Source: Neoarius graeffei (taxonomy: Eukaryota; Chordata; Actinopteri; Siluriformes; Ariidae). From it: a DNA stretch of 64,000 bases. The translations under genes were made by a program, and so were the position numbers. The DNA lies in contig NC_083587.1 in NCBI RefSeq assembly GCF_027579695.1, positions 38,373,732 to 38,437,731 of the forward strand. The letters run 5' to 3'. Positions 33,001 to 45,800 of this stretch are shown piece after piece. Below the pieces are notes generated by a model. It was not told where the DNA came from. It saw only the letters and a program-made list of their open reading frames with translations, and did no database searches. Numbering within the stretch: the stretch's first letter is position 1; each line of letters opens with the position of its first letter.

Positions 33001-35770
33001 TGAGGTGGGTGCGGCCGGGCAGGGGTGAGAACACTTCAGAAAATTCTGTCTGCAACTTGGCGACCTCCATGAGTTGGGTTGGAGAGAGGTGGTGTCCACA
33101 GGGGACCGGAGTGGTGGGCGATGTCAATTTTCCCTTTTGAACCTCTGGCCCCAGCTCCACCTTCTCTGGAACCACCGACACCAATGCCACGGGAACCTCC
33201 TCGTTCCAAAGTTTTAACAGATTGAGGTGGTAAATCTGTAATGCCCCGCCCCATCCATTCGCCTCACCTCATAGTCGACGTCCCCGACTCGCCGTGTGAC
33301 CTCAAAGGGTCCTTGCCACCTGGCGATCAATTTGGAGCTCAATGTGGGCAACACCACGAGCACTTTATCTCCCGGTGTGAATTCCCTAAGGCACGTACCC
33401 CTGTCGTACAGATGGACTTGACGCTCTTGGGCCTGCCGCAAATTCTCCTGGGTTAGGTGTGAGAGTGTGTGGAGTTTGGCGTGCAGGTCAATAAGAGAGA
33501 GAAAAGAGGGGAGAAGAGGAGACACGCTGTCCTGCCGTCGGAACAGCCGCCATATGGTCCTCTGCCAGCACAATGGCCTGATCCAGCGACGCTGGGCGAT
33601 GGCACTGGACCCACTCCGTTGTTCCTTCCGGAAGTCGGGCAATGAATTGCTCCAGCGCCACCAGGTCGACGATTCCCTCGGCATCGTGGTTGTCAGCCCT
33701 CAGCCACCACTGGCAGGCGTCCCGGAGTTGCTGGCCAAACACGAACGGCCGGCTGACCTCCTCCAGGCGCAGCGCGCTGCCGTTGCTGCTCCAGGGTGTG
33801 CCCCAAGCGTTGGAGGATGGCTGTGCGGAGGTCGGTGTAGACCAGCCGGCTGTCGGCGGGGAGTTGTAGCGCGACCAGCTGTGCCTCGCCCGTTAGCAGG
33901 GGGAGGAGGCGCGCCGCGCGCTGTTCCACCGGCCAACCCCACGCCTCTGCTGCCTGCTCAAAAAGAGTGAGGAAGGCTTCAGGGTCGTCCTGCGGACCCA
34001 TCTTCGTTAGGGTGAGGTGGGGAGGGTCCGCGGCGGTGGACCCCCCGACGCGAGGAGGTGCCAGAACGCCTGGCGATTGTCCTGCCGCACCAGCACCAGG
34101 GCTTCGAACCGTTGCTCCTGCTCCTTCCGGAGGGTGAACAGTACCTGGTGCTGGCTCTGTTGGGCCATGGCAAGGGCATGGACCAGGTCCTTGAAGGGGG
34201 AGGACTCCATGGGGCTGTTCTCTTCTGTACTCCCTCCCGGGTTTCAGCACCACTGTAATGATTGTTGAAGGTATTGAAGCATGGCAGGCCAGAACTGAGT
34301 GTTACAAAAAACTTTATTTTAGCTTTCCCTTTCACACTCCCAGTCAGACAGGCATGCACACAAGTGTCCAGGTTGGGGAGCACTCCCTTTCTCTGCTCTC
34401 TCTCTCCTTTTAAAGGGCACGGTCACTGGGGGAGACACACAAACACAGGTTAATTCACGTCAGGTGCAGTGATTCTGCCACTTACCTTCCCTGCAATTTG
34501 GTCCTCCAGCTGTTCCTTTTTTGTACCTTTAACTTTTCCAGCCTCTTATTGCCCCTGTCCCAACTTTTTTGAGATGTGTTGCTGTCATGAAATTTCAAAT
34601 GAGCCAATATTTGGCATGAAATTTCAAAATGTCTCACTTTCGACATTTGATATGTTGTCTATGTTCTATTGTGAATACAATATCAGTTTTTGAGATTTGT
34701 AAATTATTGCATTCCGTTTTTATTTACAATTTGTACTTTGTCCCAACTTTTTTGGAATCGGGGTTGTATATCACGTGGGAAAATTGCAAAAATAACACTG
34801 TAAACAATACTACGGTATAATATACATTATTCATTGTAACAGTGCATTTAACCTTTTCCTGACTCAGCCGAACAGGGTTTTACATGATGTTTAGCCACTA
34901 TATAATTTAGCAAAGGATTATGGGTTATGATATCAGCTCCTTTCTATTGTGCTACAATTTAAGTTATTTGAACTTAAATGTTTTGAGTTGATTCAAAATT
35001 AGTTGTTACTTACTTATGGTGAGAATCCAGTTTACAAATTGTGGTTTTAACTCAACAGAGGGGCACATGTCCTTATTAAGTTGATATATCAGTGGAATGA
35101 GTATTGTAAAAAACATGAAAAAGTAGCACAATTGCTAAAAGTTGCATTTTTATGGCTTCAGTGTATTGCAAAGGATCATGGGAGTGAGAGAACACTCAAA
35201 ACTTTTAAGGTAACAATCAAAACTTTTGAATTGGTCTGAAAGGTATTTATTTTTGGGAAAATGTACATAAATTTTTAAATTGAAAAACTGAAATGTTAGT
35301 GGCAATAAGTTTCCACTTAAACATTATGTTCATCAAACGTGTCGGGGTTTACAGTGTGTACCAGACAGGCAGAGTGGAGATCATGTCGCACAATCACATC
35401 ACACCTCTTTTAAAACTAAAAATACTGTAAGTACACACAGAATCTCCCCCCAAAAACCCATCTATATCTTTACAGGAACGGACAATTAAGGTAAAGTGTA
35501 AAGCATCTCTGGGGGAGCTCATACTTCTGAAACTCTACTCCAAGCCATTTTTGGATGTTGACAGCGAGTGGTTTTGTGATAAGATCTTGATTACAACGCC
35601 TGAAGGGGATGAGATTTTGTTTCCATGTTACCGTTGGTTGGGCTGTAACGAGGAGCTTGTTTTAAGACCAGCTAAAGGTAAATCATAGACTTAGTGGCTG
35701 CACATCACATTTACTAGTGAACTTGAAAATTCACCGGCAATATTTTCTTGCAAATGTACAGTATTATTTT

Positions 35771-35812
<42 letters not shown>

Positions 35813-36733
35813 TTTTGCATACTGCAGATGAATTTCTGGCCAACAAATCAATGCACAGTTTTGCTTTATACTGTAATAATAATAATAATAATATGTTTTT
35901 CTTTGTTGATAATAAAAAGATTTAGGTCACATTACCAAAACAAAAAACAAGATTATCGAACTTTTCATTGAATGTTGCCCTTTGTACATTTCCATCTCAG
36001 CTTTGCTCGAGTTCCAGGATAGCAACCCAGCAGCCCATCAAGAAAGAAGGAGACAGCTAGAAGATCGACAGGAGATATTTAGGTTTGTGTGGGTTGTCAA
36101 CGCCACTGGGACTTTATACATATTGCCAGTTGCCTGAACAAAAATGACATCCTTTAGCTATATATTAAAATACCCTTTAATCTGTCTGCATATTCTTCCC
36201 ACAGATGGAGTGTGTACGCACAGGGCATCCCCCACAATATCAGTTTTGACTCTGCCCGTGCTCTGCCAGCTGAACTTCGGTTCTCTTACACGAAGGAGAT
36301 AGAATTTCTCTTAACGGCTGAAAAGCAGTAAGTCTGAAGTGACTTTTTCCATGGCATTGTTTGCAAAGTCTCACAAAACTGTTGGAATTGTGGAACCACA
36401 GAATTAATGTATAAATTAAATGTATTGTGATCTTATATTCAATTCAGTTCAATTTGTTGTTATATTTATAGTCAAAATCACCATTGACCATGGTATGTAA
36501 ATGTAGGCCTAAAATAAATTTTGCAAATGTGAATAAATTTTCATTGAACAAGGGGATGGAATCCAAGGTGGACCAGGCAACATTTGGCGCTGTTTTTAGG
36601 TTAACTTATCAGCTTCATAGTAACTTTGATGCTTAAAGGAGATATAGAATGGAAAACTATCCAAATAATTGATAATATAAGTGTATATATGTGGGTATGG
36701 GTACATATGGATATATTATATAGGAAGTGAGTA

Positions 36734-36829
<96 letters not shown>

Positions 36830-39800
36830 CATAATATGCATAATTATGATATGGGTGTCTGTGTACGTATGGATGTGTATAGTTATACGTATGTGTATAT
36901 GTGTGTATTGTATGTATTGTATGTGTGTATATATGCATAGCATAAGTATTTGTATATATATGATTTGATTTGGGTGAGGGCGGCACGGTGGTGTAGTGGT
37001 TAGCGCTGTCGCCTCACAGCAAGAAAGTCCGGGTTCGAGCCCCGTGGCCGGCGAGGGCCTTTCTGTGTGGAGTTTGCATGTTCTCCCCGTGTCCGTGTGG
37101 GTTTCCTCTGGGTGCTCCGGTTTCCCCCACAGTCCAAAGACATGCAGGTTAGGTTAACTGGTGACTCTAAATTGACCGTAGGTGTGAATGTGAGTGTGAA
37201 TGGTTGTCTGTGTCTATGTGTCAGCCCTGTGATGACCTGGCGACTTGTCCAGGGTGTACCCCGCCTTTCGCCCGTAGTCAGCTGGGATAGGCTCCAGCTT
37301 GCCTGCAACCCTGTATAAGGATAAAGCGGCTAGAGATAATGAGATGAGATGAGATGATTTGGGCGATATTATACCATGTTGGTATGTTTTGTTTTGTTTT
37401 TGTTGATTTTGCTTTCTTTTGTATATATAGTTTATTATGCTGGAAAGTGATGTTTGATTAATGGTGGTATAGAGGGTTAGGATTTGATAAATCGTTTCCG
37501 AACATTATTATGTTATTGCCTTGTGGCTATGCTATTCTGTTTATGATGATGTTTTGATGATTGCATTTTTTATTTTTGTTTTTTTGTTTGTTTTTATATC
37601 TTCTTTACTGTTCGGAATAAAGCAATCAATCAATCAATCAAAAAAAAACATTTTTGCCTTGGCTTTGATGAATTAGGAGAAGTTGTGCATGGCCAAAGAG
37701 CTATCATGAACATGAGGCATGGTTGTGCCCTCCTTCTTGAACTTAAAAATAGCCACTAAAAGATGGGCGAATTAGAACAAAGCCGACAAGTGATGTCAAA
37801 TAGCACAAAGCCATTCAGTTCAATTGTGGTTGCCAGAGAGGGCACCATTTAGCCAAAAGGGCCATTTCAATACTCTGCGAGAATTTACGCCATTGTTGCT
37901 AATTGGCGACTCTAGGGGGAGCTCCATAGGTAAAAACTTGTAGGCTTGTCTGGTGTACCTCTAGGTGAATTTTTATCTTTCCTCTCACCACTTGCCATGT
38001 TTCGCCAGCTAAATCATCATTATCTTGTGCTACTAGTATAGACCTGGTTTGAATCCTATCTCACTGGACGATCATTCAATGTGTCATGGCTAGGGCAAAC
38101 ATCTGCACGACAACACCTCACCACAGGGGTGCCCCAAGGCTCAGTGCTGGGGCCCCTCCTCTTTGCCATGTATACCACGTCGTTGGGTCCAATCATCCAC
38201 TTGCATGGCTTCTCCTATCACTGCTATGCAGATGACACCCAGCTCTATCTGTCCTTTCCTCCTGACAATTCCACAGTGTCAACACAGATCTCTGACTGTC
38301 TTTCTGACATATCTGCATGGATGAAAGAACACCACCTCCAACTGAATAAAGGTTGATTGAATTGAATTGAATTGAATTGAACCTCTCCAAAACTGAACTG
38401 CTGGTCCTCCCAGCCAAGCAAGCCATACATCACAACATCAACATTAAGATAGACTCCCTAGCTGTTGCTCCCACCAAGGTTGCAAGAAACCTGGATGTAA
38501 TGATTGATGACCAACTGACCTTCGCTGATCACGTTGCTGCTGTCGCCAGGTCGTGCCACTTTTCTGTATTCAACATAAGGAAAATCAGGCCGTACCTAAC
38601 CCAACATGCAACCCAGCTCCTGTTTCAGACCTTGGTTATTTCTCGCCTTGACTATTGCAATGCCCTCCTAACAGGTCTTCCAGCTTGTACTGTGAAACCA
38701 CTACAGATGATCCAGAATGCTGCTGCGCACCTGGTTTTCAACCAGCCAAAAAGAGCACATGTCTCACCGCTGTTCATGGAGCTCCACTGGCTACCCCTAG
38801 CTGCTCGCATCAAATTCAAATCACTAATGTTGGCCTACAGGGTGATTGATGGGTCTGCTCCAATCTACCTTAATACCCTCATAAAGCCATATGCTAACCT
38901 CCAGTCACTCCGCTCCTCCAAGGATCGTTGTTTAGCATGGCCAACACCTCGCACAGGTCAATCCAGGCTATTCTCATCTATTGTTCCACACTGGTGGAAT
39001 GCCCTTCCAAGTACTACTAGAACAACAGACACTCTCTCCACCTTCAAGAAATTCTTGAAGACCCAGCTCTTCCGAGAGTACCTCTTGTCCTAGAACCTCC
39101 AACTACCTGGAATGCACTAACTATGCACTTACAAGATCACACTCTTGGACTTTCAACTCCTGTCAATTTCTTGTTACCAAATCGCACTCCTAGTAAGGTA
39201 TTTACTTGTGTTTAGTTGTGTTGTAGCTTGATTGTTAATCCTCCTTTTGATAGTCGCTTTGGATAAAAGCATCTGCTAAATGCATACATGTAAAAGTAAT
39301 GCTAGCCAGGCTAGCGTCACCTAGTGCTTCCGCTCAATTTCACATTTAGCCACACCTCTGCGTCAGGGATCTATCCAAAGGCTTAGGTTTTCACTGACTC
39401 TGGCGAACAGAGGGAGGGCTGAAAGCGATGACGTTGAACTCAAGTGGTGCATTCCAGCGCATAACATACGTCACAACAAAGCAGTAGCGATTGGTTAAAG
39501 CAGGAAGTTTCTGCCCACTAGGAAGCACGTATCCCAATGGATAGGTTCCAGACGCTTTGCACAAAGTGACACGATGTGAAAGCGTTTCATGCATCAGGCT
39601 AGGGAACTGCAGCAGTGCTGTGAGAAATTATGTCTCAACAATAGAAAGTGAAGACATTACTGTTGGTATCGATCATGGGTGTAGTGGGCATTTGACATGG
39701 GGTACGGGGTCCCCCCACTTCTTGGAACAGATAATTTATGTAGTTTTCACTTTTTTAATATAAGCCATTCATTTATAAAGGCGTTGATATGAGTGGTACC

Positions 39801-42800
39801 AATAAAGGCACATATCAAGCAAACCTCTTCAATAAGCCCTCTATTGCCATAAACGAATGTAACTTAAACATTATAGGATGAGCTAATCATGCAGTGACAC
39901 TGTCAACGTTGGTTTTGGAGGTGCATGTGACCTTCTTTGCAATTAGGCCTGAATCATTAAAATTGTATAAACCAAATACACAAGTGTAAAAGTCCATATT
40001 CTACAAGTACTGGTGGCAGATTTTAACCCTTAAACAGAGCGGTTATGAATTACTGCAGTGAAACAAACAAACAAAACCTACAGGCCTATACCTCTCATAT
40101 GTCCTGACATAGTTATGCTTTGTAGAATATGTTAAAGATCACTGGGACGAGGATGAGTCCATATTCTACAAGTACTGGTGGCAGATTTTAACCCTTAAAC
40201 AGAGCGGTTATGAATTGCATGTGCATTCTTCTACAAGTACTGGTGGCAGATTTTAACCCTTGAAAAATTTAAGGACCTAATTTAAATACTTTTCTAGATA
40301 AAGCTATCTCTAAGTGGCTCCCCAGAAAACTCTAATCAAAACCGGTCCAAGGTTAGTTGCAAAAATATTTTTTTATGCCAAAACTATTAGGAGTTGGGAG
40401 CTAAAATTTGGGACTTTTCCTACTGGGAAGTGTATGAACCTTCTGGAATTTTTTCAGCCAAATCCGGAGAGGGGGTTAGATGATTAATTGAAAAAACAAG
40501 CTAACAGTAGCCTAGGCTAGCCTTAGGCTACTGCGCTGAAAACATGGGTCATACGTATGATATTGGTAATTCTTACAAGCACTGCATAACATTAATCCAA
40601 CTATTAAGCATCAAAACGAATGTTACTTAGGCTACTTACCTAGTGAACACAGACTCCCTTATCTCAAGCAAAACGTACAGTTGAAAGCAGTGACCCATTT
40701 TAAAAAGCTACTAAAGACTGTCAGTAGCCTACATTCACCTACTCCTAGTCTAACATTAACATTACGTGAGAGGATTTCATTCCAAACTGGAGGAGACATA
40801 ACGTTAGATCATTTCGTTAAATTTAATATCCTATCTAAATAACGTTAGCCTAAACTATCATACTTCGGCAAAGCACAATATATAAACCAGAATTCGCTAT
40901 ATTTACAATTGGCTTACCTTTCAAACAGCACCGTATGGTACAGGGATGCTGTCCGCTGATTGGTGGATCACAGCAGATGCCACTTTTTGTCAACATGCCA
41001 CTGGCACAAGCCACATGTCGATTAATCCTCTTCCGCATGCCACTGATCATTGACTTGCCACTTCTGTATGTCAGTGACCTCCATCGACATGTCATTGACA
41101 CATGTCACATGTCGATTAATCATCTAACCCTTACTGCAAATCTGAGATTTGTTGAGCGGGAGCATTCAGAGATTTGACATGGAATGACCCATATTTGCAA
41201 CATTGTTTTGCATTATTTATCCTATCCCTCAAGCTAAATTAATTGTGGAGATCTACATAAATTAATTTAAGTTGTATTATTAATGGACTGTGTATCAATT
41301 CTGTGTGTTTAGGTTACTTGAACTTAAGCTAACAGGATTAGCTCACTGTAGAAAATCATGGGAAAGCATCAGCCAACTGGAGCCAATCATTTGTGGATTC
41401 AGAAGCGAAACCTTGAGTATTCTCTCTTAAACAGAGCTGTTATGAATTACTGCAGTGAAACAAACAAACAAAACCTACAGGCCTATACCTCGCATATGTC
41501 CTGACATAGTTATGCTTTGCAGAATATGTTAAAGATCACTGGGACGAGGATGAGTTCTTTGCCTACCAGTTCCTGAATGGCCTCAACCCCATGGTGATCC
41601 AGCAATGCTCAAACCTGCCAGACAACTTCCCTGTTACTGAGGAGATGGTCAAAGACTCCTTGTATGGAAACACCTTGGAGCACGAAATGAAGGTATGTGT
41701 TTTTGGTGCGTGTTGGATGGCTAGTGAAAAACAGTACATCACTTTATTACATCAAGGTAAAACATCACATTTGTCATGCAGGTGTTGCTTAATTAGTTGA
41801 TTACTTGTTTGCCTTCAACCATCCAGAAAGGGAACATCTTCCTGTGCGACTACAAGATGCTGGACAAACTAATAGGAAATGTGGTGGACGATGAACAGCA
41901 GTACCTCACAGCTCCACTGGTGCTGCTGCACTGCAATCATCATGGAAAGATGCTGCCCATCGCCATTCAGGTAACAACTCCATAAAATATTAGCTATCAT
42001 TTTAACCACTTGAACTTTAGGCTGTTTTGTGGGTAATTTCACACAATAATTGTGAGCCCCTAGCCTCCTCATCAGAGAAGCACCCCAGGTCCCTGTATCA
42101 CTGCACTTTTTATGTGTTTATTATTTTCCACAGTTAATGCAGACCCCTGGACCTGAGAACCCCATCTTCCTGCCCACCGACTCCAAGCATGACTGGCTGC
42201 TGGCTAAGATCTTTGTGCGGGCCGCAGAGTTTAGCGTGCACGAGGTGGACTTCCACCTGCTCAGAACTCATCTGCTGGCCGAGGTGTTCACCGTGACAAC
42301 CCTGCGACACCTCCCACCTGTACACCCACTCTTCAAGGTATTTAGACTAACATGCATGATTTGAGTTGTCAGACATCCAGGGATGTTAAAAGAAAGAAAA
42401 TTGAATGTTATAGGCAGAATTTTTTGCCAATTTTTCCAACATTTGCCAATTGGTTCATTCTGAACAGAAATAGTGTTTTAACATTTCTGGTTATGGGTTC
42501 CACATTAAAATTGTTGTTCCTGAGTTGGTTAGAACAACTAACTAAATAAATAAATGAATAAATTCATTTCCTAGTACATACAGTATATATGCCATGTCCC
42601 CAGCTGTGGGACATACAAATCGGTAGGTGTACCTTTAACACTTTCAAACTGGCTATTAGTTTACCTTTTGTCCTTTAGTCTCTATCCTACAGCAATCACT
42701 AAAACAGCCCTCTGCTTTATTCAAGCTGCATCACTGTAGTTATTATAATTTATAGAGCTCCGGCGCTTGACCTCACGCCACCTGTTAGGACTTGGACTGT

Positions 42801-45800
42801 TTTGGCCTCTAGAGGCCGCTGTTATTTCCTTTTCGTGTCTTGTTTATTTTGGCCTCTAGAGGCCGCCACTGTTCCTGTGTTTTGTGTTTTTGTTAATTGC
42901 CTGTTAGTCCTAATTATCTTCACCTGTGTCCTTAATTAGTTTGTGTATTTATACCCCTGAGTTCAGTCCTCTTGTCACGGAGTCTTTGTGCTGTTATGTT
43001 TATCTCCAGTTTCCTTTGTACTGTGTTTTGTGGATCTTCTGAGCTTTTGCATTTTTGCCTTTTTCTTTTTGAATTATACTCTGTTTTTTTTTTTGTTTTG
43101 CCCTGGATTGTATATAGTGTACATAGTATAAATAAACCTTTTGTTACTTTTTCTACTTCCGCCTCACGCCTCTGCATTTGAGTCATTCCCCTGGTGGCCT
43201 AGTGGGGGTTTGCTGGATCATCACACCAACGAACCAGGTTCGAATCCCAGCAAAACCCTAACAGAAAGACTCCGTCATGACCGACTCAGCAGAGGCTGCT
43301 TCAACTGTCTACCCGGCCAACCTTCAGGGAATTATGGCAGCTTTGACACGCTTCGGAGCGACCATGGACGCTCATGGACGTACGCTCACCAGCCAACGTG
43401 AGGCCCTTGCTCACCACGAGGAACTGCTTCAGCAAATTGGGAAAACCCTGGCACAGCTGACATCTCTGCCTGCATCTCCTGCTCCTGATCCTGCTCCAGT
43501 GCCTCACTGCCTTCTTCACCTCGCGAACCCAGCCTTCCTGCACCACAGAGGTATGACGGCAAGCACAGTGAGTGCCGAGAGTTCCTTACCCAGTGTCAAC
43601 TCACCTTTGAGCTTCAGCCTACCACCTACACTACGGATCGCCGCAAGATTGCCTTTGTGATCACCTTATTAGCTGGTAAGGCGCGAGCCTGGGCTACTGC
43701 TATCTGGCAAAGACAGGGACCTGAGTGCTTTGATTTCCAGCTGTTTTCTGAAGAGATGCTTCGGGTCTTCGATCAGGCAGACATCAGTACCGACGCAGCC
43801 CGAAAGCTCATGTCCATCCGGCAAGGAGGAAGCGTCGCAGATTACGCCATCTCGTTCCGAACACTCGCAGCAGTAAGTGGATGGAACGAGACTGCCCTGG
43901 TGTCAGCCTTCCACCATGGTCTGTCTGACCCCATCAAGGACGGTCTGGCCTCTATTGGATGCCCAAGTGACCTCGAAACCCTCATCTCACATGCTATTCG
44001 TCTGTACAACAGGATGAGAGAATGCCACCAAGCCTTGAGCCCCCCCAGCCTCCCTACCTCTACCTGGAGACCATCTACCTCCTTCAGTGACTGTCCAGAA
44101 CCCATGCAAGTGGGTCGTACTCGCCTCTCCGCATCTGAGAGGGAGCGCAGAAGGAGGGACAAGTGCTGCATCTACTGTGGCAAGCCTGGTCACTTCCGAG
44201 CATCATGTCCCGAACTCTTGGGAAAAGGACCGCCCCGTCCAGCCGAGGGAGGGTTGTGACGGGGCCTACCCTCTCTCCCGGACTCCCTGGTCAAGGAATC
44301 TACATCCCGGTCTCCATCTCCTGGGGTGAGTCTGTCCACTCTTGTCAAGCTTTGATAGACTCAGGGGCGGCTGGGAACTTTATGGATATTCACTTCGCCC
44401 AAAGCATCAATATACCTACTGCACCTCTTGAAGTCCCTCTGTCTGTGTCTGCCCTCGATGGCCAAGCGTTAGGTGATGGAAGAGTCACTCAAGTTACTTC
44501 TCCAGTCTTCCTCCAGTCTCAAGGTCACAAGGAAGAAATATCCCTGCACCTGATTCCTTCACCTGAGTTCCCAGTTATTCTAGGCCTTCCTTGGCTTACT
44601 CGCCACAACCCTCGCATAGACTGGGTAACAAGCCAGGTTGTGGAATGGGGCCCTGCATGCCATGCCTCTTGTCTGCTCTCTAGCTCTCCTGTGTCTCCTG
44701 CCGAGCCCCCTGATCTCACAGAGTTATCTCAAGTTCCCACAGAGTACTGGGATCTCAAGGAAGTATTCAGCAAGAGCAGGGCCGCCGTTCTTCCTCCGCA
44801 CCGGGCCTACGACTGTGCCATCGACTTGCTCCCTGGGACTACCCCTCCTCGTGGCAGACTGTTTTCCCTCTCTCAGCCAGAACGCAAGGCTATGGAGGAA
44901 TACCTCAAAGACGCCCTGGTCTCTGGGTTCATTCGACCCTCCACCTCACCTGCTGGTGCCGGCTTCTTCTTTGTCGGCAAGAAGGATGGGGGGCTTCGGC
45001 CATGTATTGACTACAGGGGCCTGAACAAGATCACTGTGCGCAACCGATATCCCCTTCCGCTGATGTCCACTGCTTTCGACCTGCTCCAAGGCGCCACCGT
45101 CTTCACCAAGTTGGACCTACGGAACGCATACCACCTCATCCGTATCCGACAGGGAGACGAGTGGAAGACTGCCTTTAACACCCCGTCTGGGCACTACGAA
45201 TACCAGGTGATGCCCTTCGGACTCACCAACGCACCAGCTGTTTTTCAGGCCCTAATCAACGACGTCTTAAGGGACATGATTAACCTGTACGTCTTTGTCT
45301 ACCTCGATGACATCCTTATCTTTTCCAAGACCATGCAGGAGCACCGCCACCATGTCCGCCAGGTTCTCCAGAGGCTGCTACAGAACAATCTGTTCGCCAA
45401 GGCCCAGAAATGCGAATTTCATGTTCCCGAGGTCTCCTTTCTGGGATTTATTGTACGGACAGGCCAACTCCAAATGGACCCTGCCAAGACCCTGGCCGTC
45501 CGGGACTGGCCTACTCCCAAGTCCGTTAAGGAGGTTCAGCGGTTCTTAGGATTCGCTAACTTCTACCGCAAGTTCATCAGGAACTTCAGTTCTGTGGCAG
45601 CACCCATGTCAGACCTCACCAAAGGGACAGGTGGATCTTATGGCTGGTCTCCTCAGGCAGAAAAGGCGTTCAAAGACCTCAAGGCCCGCTTCTGCACGGC
45701 ACCCATTCTGGTCCTCCCGGACACCTCCCAACCATTCATCGTGGAGGTGGACGCCTCGGACAGTGGTGTCGACGCGGTACTCTCTCAACGTTCGGAAGGA

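Larger units (their letters stand above)
30817..34495 (-). mobile_element. Gmr1-like Ty3/Gypsy element (integrase before RT), decayed, minus strand
   Basis: LTRs lie at 34254-34495 (5' in element sense) and 30817-31310 (3', carrying a 220-bp insertion); both begin on the plus strand with TGTAATGATTGTTGAAGG. Reading the minus strand, the order is SCAN-like gag, integrase C-terminal domain, reverse transcriptase, RNase H, LTR. That is the Gmr1-like arrangement, not the usual Gypsy order with integrase last. The protease and most of the integrase are deleted near 33500. Stops and a local duplication mark it as dead. It lies in intron 1 of the lipoxygenase, antisense to the gene. No target duplication was recognised. 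Confidence 0.78.

Noticed and set aside
33488..34253. SCAN-domain zinc-finger host gene
   Set aside because: SCAN-like sequence lies between an LTR and retroelement pol on the same strand; it is gag.
36657..36986. Long ORFs across the GT/AT repeat
   Set aside because: Dinucleotide repeats give stop-free frames by chance; no other support.
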